The notes under the pieces are model-generated. The model saw only the letters and a program-made list of their open reading frames with translations, made no database searches and was not told the DNA's origin. The position numbers were made by a program, and so were the translations under genes. A DNA stretch of 64,000 bases from Chitinophaga filiformis (GTDB lineage Bacteria > Bacteroidota > Bacteroidia > Chitinophagales > Chitinophagaceae), in assembly GCF_023100805.1 (NCBI RefSeq), contig NZ_CP095855.1, positions 4,691,001-4,755,000 of the forward strand, read 5' to 3'. Positions 45,102 through 54,034 of the stretch are shown here, piece by piece (positions within the stretch are counted from its first letter, which is position 1; each line of letters starts with the position of its first letter).

Positions 45102-45131
45102 GCAACATACCCAATAAACCACCACAAACAA
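45102..45131 (-). promoter_or_regulatory. Promoter of the candidate small RNA
   Basis: On the minus strand TTG (45131-45129), 19 bases, then TATGTTGC (45109-45102), a fair match to the Bacteroidota promoter. It places the start of transcription at about 45098, exactly the first base of the closing stem. Confidence 0.5.
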
Positions 45132-45230
45132 CAAGATCCAATCCGCGAGCTTCACAGGTTGCGTATTAGCTCCCAGCGCCCGAATGAAGCAATGCTGCCC
45201 CATCAACCAATGAAGCAGCACCGCCAATCC

Positions 45231-46169
45231 TTATTCCCTTATCGTACTTTTATCACTCAACGCCAGCTTCGCGATCTCATCCTTCCGTTTAAACACCACG
45301 CCCTTATGCCGCTGCATATAAGTAAACAACTCAGACGCGGCCTTTACCATTTGCGGAGATCCGCCGATACGATCATGAAAGCTGACAGACATCATGCGTC
45401 TACGGTAGGCCGATTCTTCATACAGCTGGTCGAATTCCATCTTCACCTGTTGCAGGAACTGATCAGTAGAAAACCATTGACCAGAAACCAGTACGATATC
45501 ATTATTACGTAACGTATAAGGCACCACCACGAAGTCCTTATTGTTCACCTGGATGATGAAGGGCTCATCCCTGCTAAGATCATCGATATGATAGGTAAAG
45601 CCCAGCTCCTGTAATATCTTCAGCGTATTCTCCCCTCTTCGCAGCCAGTTGGCATTGTAACCTTTGGGAGTAACACCCGTTACCTGCTCTACTGCTTTCA
45701 CGCCGTCGAGAATAAACTGCTTTTCCTCTTCGTAAGACATGGTATACTGTGTAGCCCAGTCGCGGCCATGTGCAGCAGCTTCATGCCCGCGTTGCACAAT
45801 TTCTTTCGCCAGTGAAGGATTCTTCAATACAGCAGAACCAACCATGTGTGAGGTGACTTTGATGCCAAGTTTATCCCAGTTATCAAGCATCCGGGGAATG
45901 CCTTCTTTGTAGCCGTACTGGTACCATGTTTCCGAAGGCAGGTCCTTATATCCTTTCGCCATGTTTTGCGGGAAAGGGCTTTCTGCATTCACCGGCTGTC
46001 CGCCTGCCTCAAATTGCATAGATACACTTACCACGAGCCGCGAACCATCCGCCCAGCCAGATACCGGTTTTGTTTGTTTCGACGGACCTGCAGCCAGGGC
46101 AGACGGGCCCACCATACCGGCCATTCCTAAAAGACCGGCAGTTTTGAGAAATTCTTTTCTGGTAGTCAT
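45231..46169 (-). CDS. Polysaccharide deacetylase family protein, exported
   Basis: A 312-residue protein with a signal-like N-terminus (TTRKEFLKTAGLLGMAGMV, Tat-like but with RK instead of RR). A NodB-type catalytic domain follows, including GHEAAAHGRDW near residue 128 and FHDRIGG near 270. The overall form is the allantoinase/PuuE-like branch rather than a classical chitin deacetylase. Substrate unknown. It follows the DoxX gene by 3 bases on the same strand, so the two are co-transcribed. Confidence 0.85.
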   Translation of the reverse strand: MTTRKEFLKTAGLLGMAGMVGPSALAAGPSKQTKPVSGWADGSRLVVSVSMQFEAGGQPVNAESPFPQNMAKGYKDLPSETWYQYGYKEGIPRMLDNWDKLGIKVTSHMVGSAVLKNPSLAKEIVQRGHEAAAHGRDWATQYTMSYEEEKQFILDGVKAVEQVTGVTPKGYNANWLRRGENTLKILQELGFTYHIDDLSRDEPFIIQVNNKDFVVVPYTLRNNDIVLVSGQWFSTDQFLQQVKMEFDQLYEESAYRRRMMSVSFHDRIGGSPQMVKAASELFTYMQRHKGVVFKRKDEIAKLALSDKSTIRE

Positions 46170-46172
46170 ATA

Positions 46173-46571
46173 TTATTTCTTAAGGAGATTATCCACTGCG
46201 CAACTATTGTATGTAACATAACTCAAAAGCAAAGCAAAAAAGGCCGCATGGACCAGTTGAGAAACGAGTGCCTCCCAATTCTCGATCAGCGTAGTGCCCA
46301 ATATCAACAATATCATTACAATACTTCCGGCAACCAGCGACTGCCTGGTGAATAATCCGATGATGAGCAGCAGTCCTATGAGGAATTCTGCTATGGGAAG
46401 CGCATAACTGAAAGGTCTTACAAGTGCAGCAGGCAGCATAGCGTTCTCAAAGCTTTTAACCATCCAGTCACTGAACTTATCGAGTTTGGGTAGTCTCACT
46501 AATCCGTGTCCGAACATACTGGCGCCAATAGCCAGGCGCAGGATTAAAAAGCTGATTGTGTTGTTGATCAT
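46173..46571 (-). CDS. DoxX family membrane protein
   Basis: A 132-residue protein with four membrane helices. The opening LRLAIGASMFGHGLVRL and ALPIAEFLIGLLLIIGLFTR are typical of DoxX/DoxD-like proteins. It is often linked to redox or stress functions; it forms a two-gene operon with the deacetylase. Confidence 0.9.
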   Translation of the reverse strand: MINNTISFLILRLAIGASMFGHGLVRLPKLDKFSDWMVKSFENAMLPAALVRPFSYALPIAEFLIGLLLIIGLFTRQSLVAGSIVMILLILGTTLIENWEALVSQLVHAAFFALLLSYVTYNSCAVDNLLKK

Positions 46572-46740
46572 TTTGTGTGTATTTAACTGTTTGACAAGGC
46601 AAAGTTCGGTCGGGTAACACGCTTCCTGCTTGTACGATCAGGGGAATATTCTGTACTTTTTCAGGAAGCCTGGATAAAAATTATCCTTTTCATATTAAAA
46701 ATAATATTATTTTGGCTGCTATGTTTAATGTTGTTAGCTC

Positions 46741-49700
46741 ATGCGATTTATAAAGCAAACAAAGCTTTTCTTTAGAGAGGGGAATTCGGACAAAACCTAT
46801 GAGATTGATTTATGTGAAGTTGGCCCCGGACAATATGTAGTAAACTTCCGCTATGGCAAGCGGGGAAGCGCATTAAAAGAAGGTAGTAAAACAGTATCAC
46901 CCGTAGATCTGTCAGCAGCCACCGCTATCTATGATGCGCTTGAAAAGGAAAAACGCTCCAAAGGATATGCAGCTGAACAAGATGCCGGACCTGTAGCAGA
47001 ATTTGTTGTTCCTGACATATCACAGGTACAGGAACCTATGCACGTAGCTATTCTGAAACGCCTGGAATATGCCCTGAAAAGACATTCCAAATTCAAAACC
47101 GAATGGAAGACATCCCGCGTCATCTGGAAAGCCGGCGAGCTACGCATCCGGGAGGCCGCTCCTTACATTGTCAAGCTGATCGAACGGGAAGATGCTATGC
47201 AACGTTATGTATCACTGTGGGCCTTAGGCCGTTGCGGCAGTGAGGCAGACATTCCCACCCTGAAGGCATATGCAGAGAACAGCTCATATCCCTATTACCA
47301 ACGGCAGATTGCAGTACACGCATTATTACTCCTGTTGCCGGAGGAGGAGCGTAAACGTTATATCGAACAGTTTGAAAAGGGACTGGCGCCGGAATTTCAG
47401 GTGGCTATAAAGTCCGGCAGTAAACAGCAACTGCTGCAGTTGCTGGAAGAAAGGGTAAAGCTGCTGGTACAACCTGCCTATCCCTTACTGGAAGAGCTTT
47501 ACATAACAGGCATCGCCAATCCCACGGTACGTGAAGTGTTACTGCGCTTCCTGGGCACCTTGCCATTGAAACTCAATTTCTTTCAACATATCCGTCACCT
47601 CTTCAAACAGGCGGAGTTAAGGGACGATCACGAATTGGTAGCACTGCTCACCGAACGTTTTGAAAGAGAGCAGGAAAACCCGGGAGACGGTTCTTACGCC
47701 AACAAAAAGACAAAACCCTACAGAAAGACTACCCGTCTTTATCTGCGGCGCCGGGTGTTGCGGCGCTTGAGGAAAATGGGGAAACGGGGTGACATTCAGT
47801 ACGTAAGGTTCGCTACCGCTATGTTGTTGCAATACGATGCAGCCAAACATACCGGTCCTCTCACCCAACCCTGGCGCAATGCTCCCTACAATAGCATTTA
47901 CAGCCCTGCTACCTCTAATCATCCGGCCCATGCCAGAGCGATATTATTGAACTATATCCTGCAGGGAGATAGTAAGGAGTTGCAGCTGGTACCGGATGGA
48001 ACATTGTGGATTAAGGTAAGTGATAATGCCGCCGGTTCAAGGCAGCCCAAACAGGAAAACAAGGGAGAAAGCCTGCTGAAAAAAGTGGCTTCCTTATTCC
48101 GTGGCCGCAAGCACAATGATGTACAGCCAGCTATTTCGGCTGAACAGGTAGTGAAAAATGCGAATGCAGACAGCGAAGTGCCTTTTCTGCATCTGTGGCA
48201 ACAACTCCCGCAGGCATTCATTCAACTGCTGATAAAAGGAAAACTGGACGAGATCCATGACTTCGCCCTGCATCAATTGCTGCAGCATCCTGATTATAAC
48301 GCCCTGAAGGAAAAGATGGACAGCCAGGTGATACGCGCCCTGCTGGGGAATCCTTTCCGTCTGCCACAGGAATATGGTCTGCAGCTTGCACGCGAGAAGT
48401 TCGATATCAACAATCCTTCTCTGCCTATTATATTGGCATTACTACATAGCACGTCAACAGAAGCACGTGAACAAGGGATGGAATGGGCTGGCGCGAGACC
48501 GGACCTCTGCCTGGCAGATGTTGACTTCATCCGGGAACTGATCTTCTGTCCATATGAAGATGTGCGTGCTTTTGCACGCATACAGCTGGGGCAAGTGAAG
48601 CTGGGGGAAGAGAAGGTCAGACTGCTGGCAGCTAAGATCATTGCTTATCTCCTTGCTGTCAAAGATGCTGACAATCAGCTCAATGATACACTGACAGACG
48701 GCTGCCGCATCATTGAACAGCACTTAGGAGCAGCGCTGATACACCTGGATTTCCAGATCATCGAGGACCTGTTGCAAAGCCAGGTTGCTGCTGCGCAGGC
48801 ACTGGCCGCCCGTCTGCTATTGCTGAAAAAGGAACAGTTTAATCTGGATCATATTACCGATAGCCTGCTGCATAGTTTACTTGAAAACGGGTATCAGCCG
48901 GTAAGAGCTGCCGGTATCGACGTTATTGGCGCTATCAGTGAAGCAGAGCTGTTGAAGCGTCAGGGCCTCCTGTTATACTGCTGTACCGCCCCGTATACCG
49001 ATGTACGTAATGCCGTACGACCATTGCTGAAACGCCTCGCAGAAAAGTATGCGCCACTGGCAGTATGGCTGGTGAATGAACTGGTGCCCTTACTGATGCG
49101 CAAAGAAACTGCTGAAGGCCTTCACGCCGACCTGGCGCTGATATTAAGCAATGAGCTGGTTCGCCATCTGCAGGATATCGACCAGGCTACAGCCTTACGT
49201 TTACTGTATTCAAATTACCGCCCCGCGCAGGCATTCGGCGTGCTGGTACTGGAAAAATATATCCCGGCCGAAAGTCTCACCATCAAACAGGTCATTGCTG
49301 CGGGTAGCCATGAGCTACAGGTCGTAAGGGAATGGTGCTGGCGTTTCTTCCAGCAGCATGTAACGCGTATTCGCTATGAAAGAGATGCGGCGGTTACACT
49401 CCTGGATGCTACCTGGGAGGATACCCGTGCCTTTGCAGCGGAATACTTCCGTACGCAATTCGAGGCGGCTGACTGGTCACCCGAATCACTGGTGGCTATT
49501 GCCGACAGTGTGAACCCTTCCGTACAGGCTTTCGGTCGTGAATTGCTCACCCGCTTCTTCCGTGAGGAAGATGGCCCCGTTTACCTGATGAAACTCAGCC
49601 AGCACCCCGGTGTGGCTATGCAGTTGTTTGCAACGAACTACCTCGAGCACTATGCAGCTGGTAACCTCTCCTATCTGAAAGAACTGGAACATTATTTCAG

Positions 49701-49947
49701 GTCTGTATTGTCAAGGGTGAACAAGGCCCGTGTAGCGAAGGAAAGGATCTTTAATTTCCTGGAGAAAGAAGCGCTGAAATCGAGAGAAGCAGCAGTCTAT
49801 ATAGGAGAGATTATTGCTGATATATCCGCTACGGTGGCTATTGGCGACAAAGCCCGCTGTATTGCTGTCATGCGTAATATTCATCAGTTGTATCCTGACC
49901 TGTTCCTGCCGGTACGATTTAAGGAATTTCCTGTGAAACAATCTTAA
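46741..49947 (+). CDS. Retron accessory protein: WGR domain plus HEAT/ARM repeats
   Basis: A 1068-residue protein. Residues 1-80 form a WGR-like domain (KLFFREGNSDKTYEI, then VVNFRYGKRGSALKEG). The rest is a long array of helical HEAT/ARM-type repeats, e.g. YVSLWALGRCGSEADIPTLK near 158-177 and many LLELL-type helices, interrupted near 410-470 by a charged linker. WGR domains bind DNA or nucleic-acid ends in PARPs and occur in MolR-like proteins. It is the first gene of a same-strand cluster with the SWIM protein (10 bases downstream), the retron RNA and the reverse transcriptase, so I read it as part of the retron effector or toxin module. That role is inferred from context. No nuclease or other catalytic motif was found. 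Confidence 0.8.
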   Translation: MRFIKQTKLFFREGNSDKTYEIDLCEVGPGQYVVNFRYGKRGSALKEGSKTVSPVDLSAATAIYDALEKEKRSKGYAAEQDAGPVAEFVVPDISQVQEPMHVAILKRLEYALKRHSKFKTEWKTSRVIWKAGELRIREAAPYIVKLIEREDAMQRYVSLWALGRCGSEADIPTLKAYAENSSYPYYQRQIAVHALLLLLPEEERKRYIEQFEKGLAPEFQVAIKSGSKQQLLQLLEERVKLLVQPAYPLLEELYITGIANPTVREVLLRFLGTLPLKLNFFQHIRHLFKQAELRDDHELVALLTERFEREQENPGDGSYANKKTKPYRKTTRLYLRRRVLRRLRKMGKRGDIQYVRFATAMLLQYDAAKHTGPLTQPWRNAPYNSIYSPATSNHPAHARAILLNYILQGDSKELQLVPDGTLWIKVSDNAAGSRQPKQENKGESLLKKVASLFRGRKHNDVQPAISAEQVVKNANADSEVPFLHLWQQLPQAFIQLLIKGKLDEIHDFALHQLLQHPDYNALKEKMDSQVIRALLGNPFRLPQEYGLQLAREKFDINNPSLPIILALLHSTSTEAREQGMEWAGARPDLCLADVDFIRELIFCPYEDVRAFARIQLGQVKLGEEKVRLLAAKIIAYLLAVKDADNQLNDTLTDGCRIIEQHLGAALIHLDFQIIEDLLQSQVAAAQALAARLLLLKKEQFNLDHITDSLLHSLLENGYQPVRAAGIDVIGAISEAELLKRQGLLLYCCTAPYTDVRNAVRPLLKRLAEKYAPLAVWLVNELVPLLMRKETAEGLHADLALILSNELVRHLQDIDQATALRLLYSNYRPAQAFGVLVLEKYIPAESLTIKQVIAAGSHELQVVREWCWRFFQQHVTRIRYERDAAVTLLDATWEDTRAFAAEYFRTQFEAADWSPESLVAIADSVNPSVQAFGRELLTRFFREEDGPVYLMKLSQHPGVAMQLFATNYLEHYAAGNLSYLKELEHYFRSVLSRVNKARVAKERIFNFLEKEALKSREAAVYIGEIIADISATVAIGDKARCIAVMRNIHQLYPDLFLPVRFKEFPVKQS

Positions 49948-49957
49948 ACCCCCGAAG

Positions 49958-51616
49958 ATGTTATTTAATTACAGATATAGCGGACAAACCGAGGTTTACA
50001 GCAATGCCACATCAGCTGGAATTTCATTTGCCCCTGACACCCGCCGCGAGCCGACATTCTTTGCCGGTAAACTGCGTAAGAAGATCGCTTTCCGTGAAGC
50101 TATTTCTGCCCTGCATGATGTAGTGGTTTCCGACCTTCGTTTCAAGCCCAAAGACAAAACAGCTTATAAGGAATGGGCCGCTCAGCAGGAATCGATATGG
50201 CTGGCAGAGTACATGGGGCAATATGATGCCGCTGCCGCCAATGAACGTATCAATGCCCTCAACCAGGAAATACGCGGCATTTACCAGGAGAAGGAAAAGG
50301 TAATGGCGCCCTACTACAAGGCTCGCCGGGCCTATTTCGACTACCTGTACCAGAAAGACAGGGATGCCTGGTTCGTGCTTGACCCGGTCATCAGCGTACA
50401 TCCCGATGAGATATTCTTCGAATGTTTCAGCCAGGATGAATCAGCTTATGGTAAACTAAGTGCCAGTTACAACGTATTCAAAGAGGTGAACGAGTTCAAA
50501 TGCGGCACTACCAATATTGACTACTCTGCAGCATTGTACAACGAGTTCCAGAAGATCCGCGACTATAAAGAAACCACTTTCACAGTAGACCCTGCAGGCT
50601 TTTCAGTGCAAACTACACAGGAGGAAATGTTCCGCGAAGTGAAGATAGACCTGCCCGACAGCTGGGTACGTGGATTCCTGCAGGTAAGTTCAGCCATGAC
50701 TTTACCTGCCGCCAGCTTTGACCTGCACCCGATGGATGTCTACAACTTTTGTAGCTGGCTGCGTCGGTTCAAAGAAAAGAAAGGTCCGCGCTCCATTCGT
50801 TTTGTGCTGGATCCCGGCAAGCCCGTAAAAGCAATATTCGAGCCCTGGAACAAAGAGATCCTTTGTGCGCGCTCCATCTATACCGGCCCGCAACGCAGGG
50901 AGATCCGCATATGGGGCCGCAGGCGACTGCTGATACTGGAACGCCTGATCCCTGTGGCGAAGAAATTTACCGTACATCTGACCGGCAGCGGTTTGCCCTC
51001 CTTCTATGTAGCTGATCTGGGTGATATGCAGTTCACGCTGGGGCTTTCCGGATGGACTGCCAATGACTGGTCGCGCGCCGGACAGTTTGACCTCATGGCG
51101 CCAAGAGCAACAGTCGAAGATGCCACCAAACTGCGTGTATACAGCGAACTGCAGCAGATGTGGATGGGTAAACCGGAAGAAATTTCATCAAGAACAGGTG
51201 TATCTGTTCCTGAAGTATTGGCCACATTGGGCATCTATACACAGGCAGGAAAAGTGATCTATGATCTGCATACCGGTTATTACCGTTTACGTGAATTAAG
51301 CAGAGAGCCATTGCCGCTGGATAAATTGAGGTTCTCGAATCCCAAGGAGGAATCTGCAACAAGGCTGATAAAAGATGGTAAAATTACTTTCTCCGAGCAG
51401 CAGGTGCCTTCAATAGGATTGCAGATAGCCGGACAGATCACAGCTGAACGCCGTACGTACCATCCTGTTATTGTAATAGATGGCGACGAAAGGATGAGTA
51501 CCGGGCATTGTGATTGTTATGATTATATCACGAACAAACTCTATAAAGGCCCTTGTGAACATATGCTGGCACTGCGTATGACACACGAGAAGAATAAAAA
51601 TAATAATAACGCATAG
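49958..51616 (+). CDS. Retron accessory protein: SWIM zinc-finger protein
   Basis: A 552-residue protein with a C-terminal SWIM zinc finger, C518-x-C520-x12-C533-x-H535 (HCDCYD, PCEHML). A winged-helix-like region lies just before it (about 400-450, EEISSRTGVSVPEVLATLGIY). The N-terminal two thirds are mixed alpha/beta with no recognised catalytic motif. SWIM domains bind DNA or proteins. The gene starts 10 bases after the WGR/HEAT gene, so the two are co-expressed. SWIM and ARM-type proteins next to a retron reverse transcriptase match what I recall as the type XIII retron arrangement; that label should be checked. Its gene is followed directly by the retron RNA. Confidence 0.85.
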   Translation: MLFNYRYSGQTEVYSNATSAGISFAPDTRREPTFFAGKLRKKIAFREAISALHDVVVSDLRFKPKDKTAYKEWAAQQESIWLAEYMGQYDAAAANERINALNQEIRGIYQEKEKVMAPYYKARRAYFDYLYQKDRDAWFVLDPVISVHPDEIFFECFSQDESAYGKLSASYNVFKEVNEFKCGTTNIDYSAALYNEFQKIRDYKETTFTVDPAGFSVQTTQEEMFREVKIDLPDSWVRGFLQVSSAMTLPAASFDLHPMDVYNFCSWLRRFKEKKGPRSIRFVLDPGKPVKAIFEPWNKEILCARSIYTGPQRREIRIWGRRRLLILERLIPVAKKFTVHLTGSGLPSFYVADLGDMQFTLGLSGWTANDWSRAGQFDLMAPRATVEDATKLRVYSELQQMWMGKPEEISSRTGVSVPEVLATLGIYTQAGKVIYDLHTGYYRLRELSREPLPLDKLRFSNPKEESATRLIKDGKITFSEQQVPSIGLQIAGQITAERRTYHPVIVIDGDERMSTGHCDCYDYITNKLYKGPCEHMLALRMTHEKNKNNNNA

Positions 51617-51673
51617 CGGAATAAAGGAAGATGAGGCTGTAGAAAGAAATGAAAGAAAAAAATACAATATGTA

Positions 51674-51704
51674 TTTGTTGTTTAAATAAATCTCTCTATC
51701 TTTC
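51674..51704 (+). promoter_or_regulatory. Promoter of the retron RNA
   Basis: TTTG at 51674-51677, exactly 19 bases, then TATCTTTC at 51697-51704, a 7 of 8 match to TAnnTTTG. Transcription would begin about 51711, a dozen bases before the a1 repeat, giving the RNA its own promoter independent of the protein genes. Confidence 0.65.
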
Positions 51705-51722
51705 GCATCAGAAAAAGATCTT

Positions 51723-51956
51723 TGTAAAGAGGAATGATTGCACTTGCGCCTGGTTTCAGGAAGAGTGATGTTTCGTCACTCAGGTAACATGACATTTTCA
51801 TGCTTCACTAAATGCAATCTTTACTTTGGGAGGGGCGTACCTACTAGTAATTTACGGTACAAGCCCCGGGGGCTTCAAATTACCAGTAGGTACGCCCCTC
51901 CCTGGAGTTGATTGATTTAGTCAATGGCTTGCACGAAGGCTGCATTCCTCTTTACA
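51723..51956 (+). ncRNA. Retron msr-msd non-coding RNA
   Basis: Perfect 14-base inverted repeats bound the element: a1 TGTAAAGAGGAATG at 51723-51736 and a2 CATTCCTCTTTACA at 51943-51956. The msr part is closed by ATTGCA (51737-51742) and TGCAAT (51813-51818) and contains three small hairpins: CCTG-gttt-CAGG, AGTGA-loop-TCACT and CATG-loop-CATG. The msd part is a 26-bp stem, 51828-51853 with 51877-51902, with a single A/C mismatch and an inner CCCCGGGGG-type loop. This is the canonical order a1, msr, msd, a2, with the reverse transcriptase starting 91 bases downstream. The cDNA made from msd would be a long DNA hairpin. The branching guanosine was not located with certainty. Confidence 0.9.
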
Positions 51957-52047
51957 CAGTTCTTTCCTGTTGAACCCCATCTCCCCTTCTGTTTCCGCTT
52001 ATTCATCAACGTACACCTTTTATCAGCAATAAACCGTCTGAAAGATT

Positions 52048-53556
52048 ATGGCAGAAGGATTGACGCGTCAGCAATTATATGACCGTATCAGAACATCCAC
52101 CAAAGATGAAGTCATCCTGGAAGAAATGACCCGCCTTGGTTTCTGGAAAAAGAATACGCTTATGCCTTCCCCTTCGGAGGCCCTGATCCATAAGGAGGCA
52201 GAGCTGCATAGAGAACTTAACAAGTTAGTGGACGAAAAACGCCGCTACCAGAACCGGGAGAGAATGCTGCTCGAAATGCGCAAGCAACGTATGGCAGCAG
52301 CAAAAGCCAAAAGAGCCGAAACAAAACTGCGCAACGAAGAAAAGCGCAGAGAGAAGGCGGCGCAATGGGCTGAACAGAAAGAAAAACATATCGTATACCT
52401 GGGAGAAGATGTATCCCAGGGACTGAATAAAACTATTTCCGATACAGAGCGTCTCACCGCAGCAGGTCTGCCGGTCTACCATGACGGTGCTGCACTGGCG
52501 GCTGCAATGGGTATCAGCATCGGTAAGTTACGCTTCCTGGCCTTCAACAGGAAAGTAGCGCCTGTTACCCACTATAAGCGCTTCTATATACCTAAAAAGT
52601 CTGGTGGTAAACGCCTGATCTCCGCTCCTATGCCACAGCTGAAAGCCGCACAGTACTGGATACTGGAAAAGATCCTCTATAAGGTATCTAACAGCAATGC
52701 GGCGCATGGCTTTGTACCGGGAAGGTCTATCGTCACAAACGCAGTACACCATGTGGCACAGGACATTGTTATTAATATCGATCTGCGTGATTTCTTTCCC
52801 ACTATAGAATACAAACGTGTGAAAGGGATGTTCTGCAAACTCGGGTATAGCGAACAGGTGGCTACTATACTGGCATTGTTGTGTACAGAGCCGGAAGTTG
52901 ATCAGGTGGCACTTGACGGCAGGGACTATTATGTAGCCAACACCAATCGCCATCTGCCACAGGGCGCACCCTGCAGTCCGGCCATTACAAATATTATCTG
53001 CTTCCGCCTCGACCGCAGGTTCGAAGGTCTTGCCCGCAGGTTCAATTATACTTATACCCGCTACGCAGACGACATGACCTTTTCTGCCAAAGAAGCCGCT
53101 GCCGATGATGCAGGGAAACTGATATGGGGCGTAAAGCAGGTGGTAAAGGAAGAAGGCTTCGTGATCCATCCTGATAAGCTTAAGGTGATGCGGAAAGGCG
53201 ACAAAAGAGAAGTAACCGGTATCGTGGTAAATGATAAGTTGAGCCTGGACAGGGAAACGCTCCGCAGGTTCAGGGCCCTGCTGCACCAGATATCTGTATC
53301 AGGATTAACGGGCAAACAATGGGGAAAGGGCAATATTGTCAGTAGCGTAGAAGGTTATATCAACTACGTACTGATGGTAAAACCTGAAACAGGTAAACAG
53401 CTGAAAGACAAATGGCGTCTACTGCTGAACCGGGATGATATCAAAGGGCAGGCACGTGCCGCTGCAACACAATCTGACGTATCAGCCACTCCACCACCCA
53501 ATAAAGAGAATAATAGCAATAATGAAGGGGATAAGCCCTGGTGGAACGTAGTATAG
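52048..53556 (+). CDS. Retron reverse transcriptase
   Basis: A 502-residue protein. The catalytic YADD is at 339-342 (TRYADDMTFS), with INIDLRDFFPTI earlier for the first metal aspartate and QGAPCSPAITN at about 308-318. Retron-specific signs are NAAH at 217-220 followed by GFVPGRSI, and VTG at 389-391. These separate it from group II intron and DGR enzymes. An N-terminal extension of about 160 residues is unusual for a retron enzyme; its residues 50-130 are highly charged and probably coiled coil. The last 45 residues are polar and disordered. The enzyme reverse-transcribes the adjacent msd RNA into msDNA. Its gene is followed by a terminator 30 bases downstream. Confidence 0.96.
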   Translation: MAEGLTRQQLYDRIRTSTKDEVILEEMTRLGFWKKNTLMPSPSEALIHKEAELHRELNKLVDEKRRYQNRERMLLEMRKQRMAAAKAKRAETKLRNEEKRREKAAQWAEQKEKHIVYLGEDVSQGLNKTISDTERLTAAGLPVYHDGAALAAAMGISIGKLRFLAFNRKVAPVTHYKRFYIPKKSGGKRLISAPMPQLKAAQYWILEKILYKVSNSNAAHGFVPGRSIVTNAVHHVAQDIVINIDLRDFFPTIEYKRVKGMFCKLGYSEQVATILALLCTEPEVDQVALDGRDYYVANTNRHLPQGAPCSPAITNIICFRLDRRFEGLARRFNYTYTRYADDMTFSAKEAAADDAGKLIWGVKQVVKEEGFVIHPDKLKVMRKGDKREVTGIVVNDKLSLDRETLRRFRALLHQISVSGLTGKQWGKGNIVSSVEGYINYVLMVKPETGKQLKDKWRLLLNRDDIKGQARAAATQSDVSATPPPNKENNSNNEGDKPWWNVV

Positions 53557-53585
53557 TACACCGTCTTCTCCGGCTAACATCAAAA

Positions 53586-53627
53586 CAAAAAGAGCCTGCA
53601 TCGCTATCGATACAAGCTCTTTTTTTA
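53586..53627. terminator. Terminator after the retron reverse transcriptase
   Basis: AAAAAGAGC pairs with GCTCTTTTT around an inner ATCG/CGAT hairpin, followed by a T-tract, with an A-tract on the other side. It serves both the reverse transcriptase gene and the convergent lipoprotein gene. Confidence 0.85.
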
Positions 53628-53671
53628 TAAATAGAGGATTAGTAAATCTCTGATGATAAAATTAAGCATTT

Positions 53672-54034
53672 TTATTGATTAAATGGATGCATATCGATCA
53701 CCGTATCATTTCTGTAGTATGTACCCAGTTGCCGCTGGCCTTTTTCATTATAGGTGATGGTCGGTCCGTCTTTCTTATTACGCTTGTAAAATTGTACAGC
53801 AGCCACCTGCCGGTTGTAGTTAAAGACCTTTACATAGGAAAGCGATGTGTCTTTCTTATGCGTATACACTTCCGTCTTCAGATAAACCCCTCCCTGTCCC
53901 TGTAATGTCTCTGTAAGTTTATAATCTGCCGTATCGGCCAGTGCATATGGATCTCTGGTGTTGGGGCTTGCAGACTGCTTACATGCATAGCAGCTGAACA
54001 GCGCAGCAATGGTAATAGACAAGTAGTATCTCAT
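53672..54034 (-). CDS. Small lipoprotein with a MORN-like segment
   Basis: A 120-residue protein with lipobox CYAC (cysteine 18). The mature part has YNEKGQRQLGTYY, resembling a MORN variant repeat of the YwqK antitoxin-like family. It converges on the retron and is separated from it by a terminator, so it is probably not part of that system. Function unknown. Confidence 0.75.
   Translation of the reverse strand: MRYYLSITIAALFSCYACKQSASPNTRDPYALADTADYKLTETLQGQGGVYLKTEVYTHKKDTSLSYVKVFNYNRQVAAVQFYKRNKKDGPTITYNEKGQRQLGTYYRNDTVIDMHPFNQ

Noticed and set aside
44762..45127. 121-codon minus-strand frame
   Set aside because: Crosses the hairpin repeat, the terminator and the small RNA; no protein-like features.
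45009..45227. 72-codon minus-strand frame
   Set aside because: Lies over the candidate small RNA and its promoter, hydrophobic and Trp/Cys-rich with no family; better explained as RNA.
51828..51902. Long inverted repeat read as a MITE or terminator
   Set aside because: Perfect a1/a2 repeats, its position directly before a retron RT and the upstream promoter make it the msd stem of the retron RNA.
53672..54034. Lipoprotein as a fourth retron component
   Set aside because: Opposite strand and separated by a bidirectional terminator.
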